Notes: a model not told the origin generated them from the sequence alone. 64,000 bases of DNA from Pseudomonadota bacterium (GCA_020161695.1 JAIUOO010000016.1:62001-126000); one strand, 5' to 3'; positions 18,984-28,253 are shown, counted from the first letter of the stretch. Numbers and translations: made by a program.

Positions 18984-20084
18984 TCATGGCCCGTAGCCGA
19001 TATAATATTCGGTCGAGCCCGGCCGCGGCACCATGGCCGGGTATCGGCCGGGAATGCGGCCGGGCGCGACACCCGCGAGGACGGCCCGCACATCCCGCAG
19101 GACCTCCGGTCTGATCCGGTAGTACTGGTGGCCGAAATGGGTCTTTCCGAGCTCATTGCTCGTCGAGCCGACATCGCTGCAATCGATGCAGATCGTGCGC
19201 CCCGGCGGCAGCCTGCTCCAGTCGAGCGGGCCGACGAGGCCGAGTCGCTCGACCCTGTTCAGGATTTCCCGGCTTGCGAACAGCGCGAGATCGCCGCCGG
19301 AACGATAAACCTGCACCATGCCGGCAATGTCGTATAGCCCGCGCAGCTTGCCCGGAAGGCCGAGGGCATTGTCGTCCTCGTCCGCCGCCATCAGGAAGGC
19401 GTTGCGAAAGACCTTCTGCTGCAGCAGGTCGGGTTGCGCCTTGTGGATCGCCTGCATGGCGTGGCGCAGGGCATAGTTTCCCATGGAGTGGGCCACCAGC
19501 TCGAAGGTTGCCGCCTTGCTGCGTTTCTCCGCGCGGAATGTCGTGAGAAAGCGGGTCAGTGCGTCCGCGACCCCGCGGGCCGATTTCTCGGCGGCGACAC
19601 GATCGTCGCGATAATCGTTCGGATTGGCTCGTCCATTGGCCGGCCATGAGAAGGTGAAGATGCTGTTCGCGCCGTAATTGTCGGCGATCTGGGCCGCGCG
19701 GTTCATCGAATCACGGAAGGTCGACGCGAAGCCGTGCAGGTGAAACAGCGAGAAGCCGGCGCGCCCCTTGAGGAGGTGAGAGCGCTGGATGTTCTCGCTG
19801 GCGAACCGGGCCGCGCCGGCGGATTCTGCTGCGCCGGCAGGCGCGATCCGCTTCAGCGCCGCGATGGCGGCCGCCCCCGATTTCGGATCGATGGGACTGT
19901 CGAGCTGAAGCGATGCCTCGTCCCAGGCCCATCCGAAATCCGCGCCCGAATTGATCTTGTAGAGCGTGATACGGCCGGGCACGTAGCGGCCGGGGGAGGA
20001 GTTGCTGGCGAAATCGGTGCCGAACAGCTCGCCGTCCCTGGTCCGGTTGCGATTGGTGGCGAAATGCACGGTCACGGCAGTCAT
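18984..20084 (-). CDS. DUF900-type alpha/beta hydrolase
   Basis: A 366-aa serine hydrolase-like protein of the DUF900 group. The oxyanion/first-strand motif LFHLHGFASTFRDS lies near residue 113. The nucleophile elbow AHSMGN has Ser200, and SWPANG is typical of this family. An aspartate-containing CIDCSDVGST segment and a late HFGHQYY could supply the remaining triad members. No signal peptide is evident. Substrate is unknown; lipase/esterase activity is only an inference. ATG at 20084 is preceded by GGGGAGG at five-base spacing and is preferred over GTG at 20090. It appears monocistronic, divergent from the HIT gene. Confidence 0.8.
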   Translation of the reverse strand: MTAVTVHFATNRNRTRDGELFGTDFASNSSPGRYVPGRITLYKINSGADFGWAWDEASLQLDSPIDPKSGAAAIAALKRIAPAGAAESAGAARFASENIQRSHLLKGRAGFSLFHLHGFASTFRDSMNRAAQIADNYGANSIFTFSWPANGRANPNDYRDDRVAAEKSARGVADALTRFLTTFRAEKRSKAATFELVAHSMGNYALRHAMQAIHKAQPDLLQQKVFRNAFLMAADEDDNALGLPGKLRGLYDIAGMVQVYRSGGDLALFASREILNRVERLGLVGPLDWSRLPPGRTICIDCSDVGSTSNELGKTHFGHQYYRIRPEVLRDVRAVLAGVAPGRIPGRYPAMVPRPGSTEYYIGYGP

Positions 20085-20231
20085 GATCACCTCCCCGATG
20101 CTCTCGTTATGGTTGCATTGAGATGAAGTTCTACTTCGTCGTCAATTTCTTTCCCGGCCATCCGTATTCTCACTGGCCGGGCGGCCCGCGCGGGTGTTCA
20201 AGGAACCTCCCCCGTCGATCACGGTAGCCTC

Positions 20232-20666
20232 ATGACCGCGCCCTTCGCCGCTCTCGACCCCCGCCTTGCCGCCGATTCCGTTGCCGTGACGGACCTCGCC
20301 CTCTGCCAGGTGCGGCTGATGAACGATGCGACCTATCCCTGGCTGCTGCTCATCCCGCGGCGCGAGGGTGCGGTCGAGATCATCGACCTCCCGGCCGCCG
20401 AGCGGATGCAGCTCATGGACGAGATCGCCCTCGTCTCCGGCGCCCTGCGCGACATGACCCGCTGCGACAAGCTGAACGTCGCGGCGCTCGGCAACATGGT
20501 GCCTCAGCTCCATGTGCATGTGATCGCGCGCTTCGCCGGCGATCCCGCCTGGCCGGGTCCGGTCTGGGGCAAGGCGCCCGCACAGCCCTATGCGGAAGCC
20601 TCCCGCGACGGTCTCGTCTCGGCGCTCGCCGCAAGGCTCTCGCCTGCAAGGCCCCCCGCCGGATAG
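20232..20666 (+). CDS. HIT family protein
   Basis: A 144-aa histidine-triad protein, probably a nucleotidyl hydrolase or transferase acting on nucleotide phosphoramidates or dinucleoside polyphosphates. The active-site strand reads QLHVHVIAR (residues 92-100): two histidines of the triad (H94, H96) are present, while the first position is glutamine. This Q-x-H-x-H variant occurs in a known HIT subgroup. It lies 65 bases upstream of nudC on the same strand, and both proteins would handle nucleotide substrates, so co-transcription is plausible. Confidence 0.88.
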   Translation: MTAPFAALDPRLAADSVAVTDLALCQVRLMNDATYPWLLLIPRREGAVEIIDLPAAERMQLMDEIALVSGALRDMTRCDKLNVAALGNMVPQLHVHVIARFAGDPAWPGPVWGKAPAQPYAEASRDGLVSALAARLSPARPPAG

Positions 20667-20731
20667 CGCGTTGCTCGGCGCTTCGCGCCATGCGAGCGTC
20701 GCCGGCCCACCATCCCAGCTGAAGCGCCCCC

Positions 20732-21718
20732 ATGTCAGACCTGCCGCCGCTGCCGCCCGTCAAGCTCGGCTATACCGACAACGACCTCGACCGCATGAGC
20801 GCCAAGCGCGGCGACGACATCTGGCTGACCGCGACTTTCGCCGACCCCCGCGCGCGGCTCTATGTCTTCGCCGGCGAGACGCCGATCCTCAGGCGCAACG
20901 GCGACCGCGGCGACCCGCTGTTCACCGCCGCCGAGGCGGCCGCCTTCGGCGAGCCCATCGAGACCGCCTTCCTGGGCCTTGCCAATGGCGCGCCGCGCTA
21001 TGCCCGCCTCGTCAAGGAACTGGTGAAGCCCGATCCGAACGCCTACCGGATCGCCGAGATCACCGTCGACGACCCGACGCTCCTGATCACCGACATGCGG
21101 ACCATCGCCATGCAGGGCGTGGTCGAGCCCCATCATCTCGGCCCCATGGCCGAGGGCAAGGCGCTGATGCACTGGCACGCCTCCCATCGCCATTGCGGCC
21201 GCTGCGGCGGCGTCACCGAGGCGAAGCAGGCGGGGTGGCGGCGCGACTGCCCCTCCTGCGGCGCGCAGAACTTCCCGCGCACCGACCCGGTGGTGATCAT
21301 GCTGCCCGTCGACGGAGACCGCTGCCTGATGGGCCGCCAGCGCCGCTTCCCGCCGGGCATGTATTCGGCGCTCGCCGGCTTCCTCGAGCCGGGCGAGACG
21401 GTGGCCGATGCCGTGCGCCGCGAGATCATGGAGGAAGCCGGCATCAAGGTCGGCCGGGTCGGCTACCTGTTCGACCAGCCCTGGCCCTATCCGGCCTCGC
21501 TGATGATCGGCTGCCACGCCGAGGCGCTGTCCCGCGACATCGAGATCGACACGGAGGAACTGGAGGACGCCCGCTGGTTCACCCGCGAGGAATGCTGGCA
21601 GATCCTGACCCGGCAGCATCCCGAGCGCCTGTCATGCCCGCCGCCGCTGGCGATCGCGCACCATCTGATCCGGTCCTTCGTGAACGGCGGTCTGCGCCTC
21701 AGTCCTGACGGGTTCTGA
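20732..21718 (+). CDS. nudC: NAD(+)/NADH diphosphatase NudC
   Basis: NudC hydrolyses NAD(H) to NMN(H) and AMP and, in characterised bacteria, removes NAD caps from RNA. The 328-aa protein has an N-terminal NUDIX-like domain and a zinc ribbon (CGRCGG ... CPSC). The Nudix box fits the G-x5-E-x7-RE-U-x-EE-x-G-U consensus within GFLEPGETV and AVRREIMEEAGI. The NADH-specific motif appears as DQPWPYPAS, with Asp in place of the usual Ser at its first position. Its 3' end overlaps the convergent LysR gene by 20 bases. Confidence 0.93.
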   Translation: MSDLPPLPPVKLGYTDNDLDRMSAKRGDDIWLTATFADPRARLYVFAGETPILRRNGDRGDPLFTAAEAAAFGEPIETAFLGLANGAPRYARLVKELVKPDPNAYRIAEITVDDPTLLITDMRTIAMQGVVEPHHLGPMAEGKALMHWHASHRHCGRCGGVTEAKQAGWRRDCPSCGAQNFPRTDPVVIMLPVDGDRCLMGRQRRFPPGMYSALAGFLEPGETVADAVRREIMEEAGIKVGRVGYLFDQPWPYPASLMIGCHAEALSRDIEIDTEELEDARWFTREECWQILTRQHPERLSCPPPLAIAHHLIRSFVNGGLRLSPDGF

Positions 21719-22601
21719 CGATCCGGATCGCCCGCGCCGCCCGCGAGCCGGTCGGCTGCGGCAGCCAGATGGCCGAAATGGTCCAGGGCGGCAGGTCCTC
21801 CGCCTCGACCAGCGGCATGACGGTGGCACCCTGAACCGCGATGCGCCTGGCGACGACCGAGGGCACCAGCGCCGAGCCGAGGCCGAGCGCCACCAGCGCC
21901 ATGACGCCGGCCCAGTCGGGCGCCTCATGTGCGATGACAGGCCGGGCCCCGGTCGCGCCGAGCGCAGCGACCACGCCGTCCACCGCGAGCGGTGCGGCCG
22001 CGCGATCCAGCATCACCAGCGGCTTGCGCGCGAGATTGGAGAGGCTCGCCGTCTTGCGCAGCCGCGCCTCGGCATCGGGCACGACCGCTGACCATTTCGA
22101 GGTCGCGACCAGCCTGGACGACAGGCGCGGCAGAACCGGCAGCGGGGCCGCGACGAAGCCGAGCGCGATCCGGCCTTCGGCGAGGGCCTGCGCCTGATCC
22201 TCGCGCGAAAGGGGATGGAGCCGCACCGCGAAGCCCTCGTCGCGCCAGACGGGATCATCCAGCAGGTCGCGGCAAACCGACACCAGCGCGTCGGGCGCGG
22301 CGCCGATGCCGATGATGTCGGAGGGTTCGGCGCTCTCGCGGGCAAGGCGCTGTGCCCGGTCGAGCGCCGCGAGCGCCAGCCGCGCCTCGCCGATGAAGGC
22401 CTCGCCCGCTGCCGTCAGGCGCACGCGGCTGCCGGAATGGTCGAACAGCACCGCGCCGGTCTGGCGCTCCAGCTGCGCGATACGCGCGGCGGCGGTCCGC
22501 CGTCCGACCCCGGCGAGCCTGCCCGCGACGCCGAGATCGCCGGTATCGACCAGCGCCAGCGCCAGCCGCATCATGCCGAGGTCGGGAATGTCTCCTGCCA
22601 T
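21699..22601 (-). CDS. LysR-family transcriptional regulator
   Basis: A 300-aa LysR-type regulator. The N-terminal winged helix-turn-helix (about residues 10-60, with AGRLAGVGRRTAAARIAQLE and LFDHSGSRVRLTAAGEAF) is followed by a periplasmic-binding-protein-like effector domain from about residue 90. It lies 43 bases downstream of pheA on the same strand, so it may be the third gene of a kdsB-pheA-lysR unit rather than a divergently placed self-regulated LysR. Target and ligand are unknown. Its 3' end overlaps nudC on the other strand by 20 bases. Confidence 0.88.
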   Translation of the reverse strand: MAGDIPDLGMMRLALALVDTGDLGVAGRLAGVGRRTAAARIAQLERQTGAVLFDHSGSRVRLTAAGEAFIGEARLALAALDRAQRLARESAEPSDIIGIGAAPDALVSVCRDLLDDPVWRDEGFAVRLHPLSREDQAQALAEGRIALGFVAAPLPVLPRLSSRLVATSKWSAVVPDAEARLRKTASLSNLARKPLVMLDRAAAPLAVDGVVAALGATGARPVIAHEAPDWAGVMALVALGLGSALVPSVVARRIAVQGATVMPLVEAEDLPPWTISAIWLPQPTGSRAARAIRIVRTRQD

Positions 22602-22644
22602 CGGCGGAGAATGATGCGATTCGCGGGTCTCCCGCGAGCCGGCC

Positions 22645-23508
22645 TTACTCGACCACCAGCTTCTCGACCTCGGCCCGCCAGGGGTTCTGCTGGTAGACGC
22701 CGAGAATCGTCAGTTCCTTGGCGAAGAAGGCGAGTTCCTCCAGCGCCAGTTTCACCGGCCGGTCGTCGGGGTGGCCCTCGATCTCGGCATAGAATCGCGT
22801 CGCCACGAAGCGGCCGCCGATCATGTGGCTCTCCAGCTTCGTCATGTTGACGCCGTTGGTGGCGAAGCCGCCCATCGCCTTGTAGAGCGCTGCCGGCACG
22901 TTGCGGACCTGGAAGACGAAGCTCGTCAGGCAGTCCTGGCCGGGCGCGGCCCAGATCTTCTGGCGCGACAGGATGACGAAACGCGTCGTGTTGTTGGCGG
23001 CATCCTCGATATCCTCGGCGAGGATTTCGAGCCCGTAGACCTCGGCCGCGAGCCGGGGGGCGATGGCGGCCTGCGCCGGATCGCCCATTTCGGCGACCTC
23101 GCGGGCGGAGCCGGCGGTATCGGCCGCGACGATGGGTTTCAGGCCGAGTTTGCGGATGATCTGCCGGCACTGGCCGAGGCCCATGATGTGGCTACGCGCC
23201 GTCTTGACGGTCGCGAGCGAGGAGCCCTTCACGCCCATCAGCTGGAATCGGATCGGCAGGAAGAACTCGCCGATGATGTTGAGGCCCGCGGTCGGCAAGA
23301 GGTGATGCACGTCACCGACGCGGCCGGCGATCGAGTTCTCGATCGGGATCATGCCGAGATCGGCCTCGCCGTTCTGGATCGCGGCGAAAGCGTCCTCGAA
23401 GCTCGGGCAGGGCAGGACCTCGGCATTCGGGAAGACCGCATTGGCAGCCTGATGCGAGAAGGCGCTGAGCTCGCCCTGGAAGGCGATGCGCTTGGGCGCG
23501 AGGATCAT
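22645..23508 (-). CDS. pheA: Prephenate dehydratase PheA (monofunctional)
   Basis: PheA decarboxylates and dehydrates prephenate to phenylpyruvate for phenylalanine synthesis. It begins (MILAPK)RIAFQGELSAFSHQAA, the family start, and contains the catalytic NNTTRFVIL segment. A C-terminal ACT domain includes TKLESHMIGGRF, the region that binds phenylalanine for feedback inhibition. There is no chorismate mutase domain. ATG at 23508 was preferred; GTG at 23520 directly abuts its GGA and would add four residues. It follows kdsB by 32 bases on the same strand. Confidence 0.95.
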   Translation of the reverse strand: MILAPKRIAFQGELSAFSHQAANAVFPNAEVLPCPSFEDAFAAIQNGEADLGMIPIENSIAGRVGDVHHLLPTAGLNIIGEFFLPIRFQLMGVKGSSLATVKTARSHIMGLGQCRQIIRKLGLKPIVAADTAGSAREVAEMGDPAQAAIAPRLAAEVYGLEILAEDIEDAANNTTRFVILSRQKIWAAPGQDCLTSFVFQVRNVPAALYKAMGGFATNGVNMTKLESHMIGGRFVATRFYAEIEGHPDDRPVKLALEELAFFAKELTILGVYQQNPWRAEVEKLVVE

Positions 23509-23540
23509 GGGGCGCGTCACTCCGATGCGGGGCGGTGTTC

Positions 23541-24287
23541 TTATCGCAACGGCGCGCTTTTGGCGATGAGGCCGCGCGCGCGCTCGAGGTCGGCCGGGGT
23601 GTCGACGCCGAGCGGCACGGCATCGACCACGGCAACGTCGATCCGCATGCCGTTTTCCAGCGCCCGGAGCTGTTCGAGGCGCTCGCGCGTCTCCAGCGGA
23701 GCGGGAGGCAGCGCCACGAAGCGGTCGAGCGCCGCGCGGCGATAGGCGTAGAGGCCGATATGGTGATAGAGCGGCCCGTCGCCGGAGGGCGCGGTCGCGC
23801 GCGTGAAGTAGAGCGCCCTCAGCCGCCGCTCCGACAGCGGCGTTCCCACCACCTTCACCACGTTCGGGTTGGTGATCTCCTCGTGCCGCGTGATGACGGC
23901 GGAGAGCGTGCCGATATCGACCGACGGGTCGTCGAGCAGGTCGGATGCCGCGCGCACGATGCCGGGCTCCAGCGTCGGCAGGTCGCCCTGGACGTTGACG
24001 ATGCGCCCGCAGCGGCCCTCCGGATCGACGATCCGTGCGGCCTCGTGGATGCGGTCCGAGCCGGTCGGATGGTCGGCGCTGGTCAGCACCGCGCGGCCGC
24101 CGGCCTTCTCGACCGCCGTCTTGATCGCCTCCGAGTCGGTGGCGACCACCACCGGACCGACGCCCGCCGCCTCCGCCCGGCGCATGACATGGACGATCAT
24201 CGGCTCGCCGCCGATATCGGCGAGCGGCTTGCCCGGCAGGCGCGAGGCGCTCATGCGGGCCGGAATCAGGACAATGGACTGGGTCAT
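23541..24287 (-). CDS. kdsB: 3-deoxy-manno-octulosonate cytidylyltransferase KdsB
   Basis: KdsB activates Kdo to CMP-Kdo for lipopolysaccharide inner-core synthesis. The 248-aa protein begins [22 protein letters not shown], the CTP-binding signature. It contains [11 protein letters not shown] and the HIGLYAYRR segment expected of the family. The ATG at 24287 starts the family motif correctly; the open frame further upstream crosses the cytochrome c gene on the other strand and is not coding. The gene is divergent from the cytochrome and heads the kdsB-pheA-lysR unit. Confidence 0.95.
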   Translation of the reverse strand: MTQSIVLIPARMSASRLPGKPLADIGGEPMIVHVMRRAEAAGVGPVVVATDSEAIKTAVEKAGGRAVLTSADHPTGSDRIHEAARIVDPEGRCGRIVNVQGDLPTLEPGIVRAASDLLDDPSVDIGTLSAVITRHEEITNPNVVKVVGTPLSERRLRALYFTRATAPSGDGPLYHHIGLYAYRRAALDRFVALPPAPLETRERLEQLRALENGMRIDVAVVDAVPLGVDTPADLERARGLIAKSAPLR

Positions 24288-24381
24288 GGGCGCGAGATCA
24301 TGGGCGCGGGGCCTGGGAGGCTGCGAACGGCTCCAGTTTGGAACCGTCGAAAGGAGCATGCGGGACACGTGGATATACGGG

Positions 24382-24409
24382 TTGCCTGTTGCGGCGCAAA
24401 TTGGATAGT
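24382..24409 (+). promoter_or_regulatory. Possible promoter for the cytochrome c gene
   Basis: TTGCCT (24382-24387) and GATAGT (24404-24409) are 16 bases apart in the divergent kdsB-cytochrome region, about 85 bases before the cytochrome ATG. Match to the sigma-70 consensus is moderate. Confidence 0.35.
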
Positions 24410-24494
24410 GTCCGCGCCAAATCGGCCGGCCCATTCGCGCGCCCAGCGCGCATCGACCCTTTCGGAGGCCGCCGATCCCGTGGAGCTGGTCCCG

Positions 24495-25040
24495 ATGGAC
24501 GGATTTGAATTCAACAAGGCCATGATGGCGCTGCTGCTTGTCGGCGCCTCGACGCTGGGCGGCTCCATCCTGGCCAACGAGCTGATCTACAAGCCGAAGA
24601 AGCCCGCCAAGCCCGGCTACGAGGTCGCCGTCGCGCCGGCCGGTGGCCAGCAGGCCGCGCCCGCGCAGGCCGCCGCGCCGAAGCCGATGTCGGAAGTCTT
24701 CGCCTCGGCCAATGCCGCCAACGGCCCTGCCGTGTTCCGCCAGTGCGCCACCTGCCACACGGTGAACAAGGGCGGCGCCAACGGCGCGGGCCCGAATCTC
24801 TACGGCATCGTCGGCCGCAACCATGGCGCCGCTCCGGGCTTCAACTATTCCGCCGCGATGAAGGGCAAGGCCGCCGAGCCCTGGACGCTGGAGGCCCTCT
24901 ACGCCTTCATCACCAATCCGCGCGGCTCGGTGCCGGGCACCTCGATGTCCTTCGCGGGCATCCGGTCCGAGCAGCAGCGCGCCGACCTGATGGCCTATCT
25001 GCGCGAGCAGTCGGACAGCCCGGTCGAAGTGCCGAAATAA
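24495..25040 (+). CDS. Membrane-anchored class I cytochrome c (CycM-like)
   Basis: A 181-aa c-type cytochrome. An uncleaved N-terminal membrane anchor (about residues 8-27) is followed by a flexible Ala/Pro/Gln-rich linker. A haem domain then carries CATCH (C84, C87, H88), with the likely distal methionine in PGTSMSFAG. This matches the membrane-bound cytochromes c552/CycM that carry electrons between the bc1 complex and terminal oxidases. GGAG sits nine bases before the ATG. The gene is divergent from kdsB and followed by a long GC hairpin, so it is probably transcribed alone. Confidence 0.9.
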   Translation: MDGFEFNKAMMALLLVGASTLGGSILANELIYKPKKPAKPGYEVAVAPAGGQQAAPAQAAAPKPMSEVFASANAANGPAVFRQCATCHTVNKGGANGAGPNLYGIVGRNHGAAPGFNYSAAMKGKAAEPWTLEALYAFITNPRGSVPGTSMSFAGIRSEQQRADLMAYLREQSDSPVEVPK

Positions 25041-25069
25041 CCGCCCGCACGGGGAATCGCATTTGCTTG

Positions 25070-25094
25070 GAGGGCCGGGTCATTCCCGGCCCTC
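25070..25094 (+). terminator. Hairpin terminator after the cytochrome c gene
   Basis: GAGGGCCGGG (25070-25079) and CCCGGCCCTC (25085-25094) form a perfect 10-bp stem with a 5-base loop, 29 bases after the cytochrome stop. There is no T-run downstream, so termination strength is uncertain. Confidence 0.6.
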
Positions 25095-25133
25095 GGCATG
25101 TCCGGAACCTGCGGCTTGAGCCGCCCACACTCG

Positions 25134-25158
25134 TTTTTCGCGGTCTGGACCGCAAAAA
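25134..25158. repeat. Inverted repeat upstream of chvI
   Basis: TTTTT-C-GCGGTC-TG-GACCGC-AAAAA forms a near-perfect palindrome at 25134-25158, about 115 bases before chvI. It could be a regulator site, or a weak terminator read in either direction. Confidence 0.45.
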
Positions 25159-25233
25159 CTCGCTCATGACAGCGGCGGGACATCGGTTTATCCTTTCCGA
25201 GTCCCATTTTTGCCACGCTTGACGCATTGGAAC

Positions 25234-25250
25234 GGCGGGACTGTCCCGCC
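25234..25250. repeat. GC-rich palindrome close to the chvI start
   Basis: GGCGGGAC-T-GTCCCGCC is a perfect 8-bp inverted repeat with a one-base centre, ending 23 bases before the chvI ATG. It lies in the leader, so it could be an operator or a structured 5' untranslated element. Confidence 0.45.
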
Positions 25251-25273
25251 CGCCCCTCCGCACAAGGTTCCTC

Positions 25274-25969
25274 ATGCCGACCATCGCCCTCGTCGACGAC
25301 GACCGGAACATCCTGACCTCGGTCTCCATCGCGCTCGAAGCCGAAGGCTACCGCATCGTCACCTACAATGACGGCGCCGCCGCGCTGGACGGTTTCAAGC
25401 AGTCGCCGCCGGACCTGGCGATCCTCGACATCAAGATGCCGCGCATGGACGGCATGGAGCTTCTGCGCCGGCTGCGGCAGAAGACCGACATGCCCGTGAT
25501 CTTCCTCACCTCCAAGGATGAGGAGATCGACGAGCTGTTCGGCCTGAAGATGGGCGCCGACGACTTCATCCGGAAGCCGTTTTCGCAGCGCCTGCTGGTC
25601 GAGCGGGTCAAGGCCGTGCTGCGCCGCGCCGCCGCCAAGGAGCCGGGCGCCGAAGCCAAGACCGACGCCAAGGTGCTGGAGCGGGGCAAGCTGCGCATGG
25701 ACCCGGAGCGGCACACCTGCACCTGGGACAACCAGCCGGTGACGCTCACCGTGACCGAGTTCCTCATCCTTCAGGCGCTGGCGACGCGCCCCGGCGTGGT
25801 GAAGAGCCGCAACGCCCTGATGGATGCGGCCTATGACGATCAGGTCTATGTCGATGACCGCACCATCGACAGCCACATCAAGCGCCTGCGCAAGAAGTTC
25901 AAGGTGGTCGACGACGATTTCGAGATGATCGAAACGCTCTACGGTGTCGGCTACCGCTTCAAGGAGTGA
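25274..25969 (+). CDS. chvI: Response regulator ChvI
   Basis: An OmpR/PhoB-type response regulator of 231 aa. The receiver domain (residues 1-115) has the acidic pair in VDDD, the phosphoacceptor D52 ([12 protein letters not shown]) and a conserved Lys in IRKPF. The C-terminal winged helix carries [11 protein letters not shown] and ends GVGYRFKE. Sequence and the following sensor kinase identify the ChvI/ChvG pair, known in Rhizobiales for control of envelope, acid and symbiosis/virulence genes. The kinase gene starts 25 bases downstream. Confidence 0.94.
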   Translation: MPTIALVDDDRNILTSVSIALEAEGYRIVTYNDGAAALDGFKQSPPDLAILDIKMPRMDGMELLRRLRQKTDMPVIFLTSKDEEIDELFGLKMGADDFIRKPFSQRLLVERVKAVLRRAAAKEPGAEAKTDAKVLERGKLRMDPERHTCTWDNQPVTLTVTEFLILQALATRPGVVKSRNALMDAAYDDQVYVDDRTIDSHIKRLRKKFKVVDDDFEMIETLYGVGYRFKE

Positions 25970-25994
25970 GGCGGCCGCGAACCGGCGAGACGAC

Positions 25995-27785
25995 ATGCTC
26001 GACCGCACACGACCCAGCGACAATGCCGACGCGCAGGCGGCGCCCGCGACGGCCCGCGCCCGCCGGGCCTGGCCGCGCTTCGTCCATGTCGTGGCGCGCT
26101 CCGTGCGCGTTGTTCTCAACCGCTCCTTCTCCAGCCTCACCCGCCGCATCGTCGCGCTGAACCTTGCCGGCCTCGTTGCGCTGGTCTCGGGCATCCTGTG
26201 GCTGTCGCAGTTCCGCGCCGGCCTGATCGAATCGCGGGCGCAGAGCCTCATCGTCCAGGGCGAGATCATTGCCGGCGCCATCGCCGCCTCGGCAGCCGTC
26301 GACGGGTCGGTGATCCCGATCGACCCGGACAAGCTGTTCGAGATGCAGCTGGGCGGCACCGGCGCATCGGTCGACGATCCCGCCGCGCTGCTGGAGTTTC
26401 CGATCAATCCGGAGCGGGTGGCCCCGGTCCTGCGCCGCCTGACCGGCCCCACCGAGACGCAGGCGCGCATCTACGACCGCGAGGGCAACCTGATCCTCGA
26501 CAGCCGCACGCTCTACGGCCGCGGCGACATCCAGACGCTGGACCTGCCGCCCATCGGCGCGAAACCGCCCTTCTACGAGAAATGGTGGAACGAGGTCCGC
26601 CGCTTCCTGCGCGGCGGCGGCGATTTCCCGATCTACCGCGATTTCGGCTTCAGGAACGGCAAGAGCTATCCCGAAGTGGCGCAGGCGCTGAACGGCCAGA
26701 AGATCAGCATGGTCCGGGTCAACGACCGCGGCGAGCTGATCGTCTCCGTCGCCATCCCGATCCAGCGGTTCCGCGGCGTGCTCGGCGTGCTGCTCATGAA
26801 CACGCAGGGCGGCGAGATCGACCAGCATCTCGATGCCGAGCGCTTCCAGGTGCTGCGCGTCTTCCTCGTCGCGGCCCTCGTCATGGTCGTCCTGTCGATC
26901 CTCATGGCCCGCACCATAGCCGGCCCCGTCCGCAAGCTCGCGGAGGGCGCCGAACAGGTGCGCCGCCGCCACCGCTCGCGCGAGCAGATTCCGGATTTCG
27001 GCCACCGCCGCGACGAGATCGGCCTCCTGTCGCGCTCGCTGCGCGACATGACCGATGCGCTCTATGCCCGCATCGAGGCGATCGAACGGTTCGCCGCCGA
27101 TGTCGCGCACGAGCTCAAGAACCCGCTGACCTCGCTGCGCTCGGCGGTGGAGACCCTGCCGCTCGCCAAGTCGGACTCCTCCCGCAAGCGCCTGCTGGAG
27201 GTCATCCAGCACGACGTGAAGCGGCTTGACCGCCTCATCACCGACATTTCCGACGCCAGCCGCCTCGATGCCGAGCTGCAGCGCCAGGAGGCGACGCGGA
27301 TCGACCTCGGCCAGCTGCTCGAAACCCTTGTCGTCATGGCCGAGGAGACCCGCAAGCCGGGCGAGGCCAGCGTCAGGCTGTCCTTCGAGGGTGGCAAGCA
27401 CCAGGACTTCTTCCTGCCCGGTCACGACAGCCGCATCAGCCAGGTGATCACCAACCTGATCGACAACGCCCGCTCGTTCTCGCCGGCGGACGGCGAGGTG
27501 CGCGTCAAGGCGCGCAAGCTGAAGGGCTCGATCGAGATCGTCGTGGACGACGACGGTCCCGGCATCCGCGACGACGCGCTGGAGAGGATCTTCGAGCGCT
27601 TCTACACCGACCGTCCCCATCAGGATTACGGGCAGAATTCCGGGCTCGGCCTGTCGATCTCCAAGCAGATCGTCGAGGCCCATGGCGGCCGCATCCGCGC
27701 GGAGAACCGGCCGGGGCCCGTCGGGCCGGACGGCGAGGCGACGTCGCTCGGCGCGCGTTTCGTCGTCAGCCTGCCGGCGGGCTGA
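25995..27785 (+). CDS. chvG: Sensor histidine kinase ChvG
   Basis: The 596-aa membrane kinase paired with ChvI. After a cytoplasmic N-terminal tail, TM1 lies at about residues 52-72. A periplasmic sensor domain of some 220 residues follows, then TM2 near 295-315 and a HAMP linker. The dimerisation/phosphoacceptor helix has H372 in DVAHELKNPLTS. The ATP-binding domain has N (NLIDNARSF), DDDGPGI and GLGLSISKQIVEAHGG boxes. ATG at 25995 gives the ChvG-like N-terminus; an earlier in-frame start at 25944 overlaps chvI. In this family the periplasmic repressor ExoR usually controls ChvG; no exoR is in view. Confidence 0.94.
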   Translation: MLDRTRPSDNADAQAAPATARARRAWPRFVHVVARSVRVVLNRSFSSLTRRIVALNLAGLVALVSGILWLSQFRAGLIESRAQSLIVQGEIIAGAIAASAAVDGSVIPIDPDKLFEMQLGGTGASVDDPAALLEFPINPERVAPVLRRLTGPTETQARIYDREGNLILDSRTLYGRGDIQTLDLPPIGAKPPFYEKWWNEVRRFLRGGGDFPIYRDFGFRNGKSYPEVAQALNGQKISMVRVNDRGELIVSVAIPIQRFRGVLGVLLMNTQGGEIDQHLDAERFQVLRVFLVAALVMVVLSILMARTIAGPVRKLAEGAEQVRRRHRSREQIPDFGHRRDEIGLLSRSLRDMTDALYARIEAIERFAADVAHELKNPLTSLRSAVETLPLAKSDSSRKRLLEVIQHDVKRLDRLITDISDASRLDAELQRQEATRIDLGQLLETLVVMAEETRKPGEASVRLSFEGGKHQDFFLPGHDSRISQVITNLIDNARSFSPADGEVRVKARKLKGSIEIVVDDDGPGIRDDALERIFERFYTDRPHQDYGQNSGLGLSISKQIVEAHGGRIRAENRPGPVGPDGEATSLGARFVVSLPAG

Positions 27786-27788
27786 GCC

Positions 27789-28253
27789 ATGGCCACCATC
27801 CATGCCAGCGCCGTGCTGGTCGGTGCCCGGGCCATTCTCGTGCGCGGGCCGTCGGGCTCGGGCAAGTCGCGTCTCGTTCTCGATCTCCTCGACCGTTTCG
27901 GCGGAGCCTTGCCGCCATTCGCCCGGCTCATCGCCGACGACCGCGTGGAGCTCGACGCCGCCCATGGCCGGCTGCTCGTGCACTCTCCAGCGCCCCTTGC
28001 CGGATTGCTGGAGGTCCGTGGCCTCGGCATCCGGAAGCTGGCCCATGAACCGCTCGCCGTCGCCGGGCTGGTCGTCGATCTCGATGCGTCCGACGCCGAC
28101 CGGATGCCCGAGCCCGATGCGCTTTCCACAGTGCTCGCAGGCGTCACTTTGCCGCGTCATCCGGTCGCCGCCGGTGCCACGGTAGTCCCGGCGATCCTTG
28201 CGCGATGCCAGTGGCTGGCTGGATTTCCGCTTCCTGTTGCTGCGTCGCACTAA
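27789..28253 (+). CDS. hprK: Short HPr kinase/phosphorylase HprK
   Basis: At 154 aa this is the truncated alphaproteobacterial form of HPr kinase/phosphorylase, lacking the N-terminal domain of the Gram-positive enzyme (about 310 aa). The Walker A motif GPSGSGKS (residues 20-27) and the LIADDRVEL segment are present. Such proteins phosphorylate HPr on serine. It lies three bases after chvG and upstream of the EIIA and HPr genes, the arrangement that links the ChvI/ChvG system with regulatory PTS signalling in this group. Confidence 0.92.
   Translation: MATIHASAVLVGARAILVRGPSGSGKSRLVLDLLDRFGGALPPFARLIADDRVELDAAHGRLLVHSPAPLAGLLEVRGLGIRKLAHEPLAVAGLVVDLDASDADRMPEPDALSTVLAGVTLPRHPVAAGATVVPAILARCQWLAGFPLPVAASH

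Noticed and set aside
25959..28250. 763-codon minus-strand open frame across chvG and hprK
   Set aside because: Lies antisense to genes with intact kinase motifs and shows only low-complexity Asp/Arg/Ala/Gly sequence.
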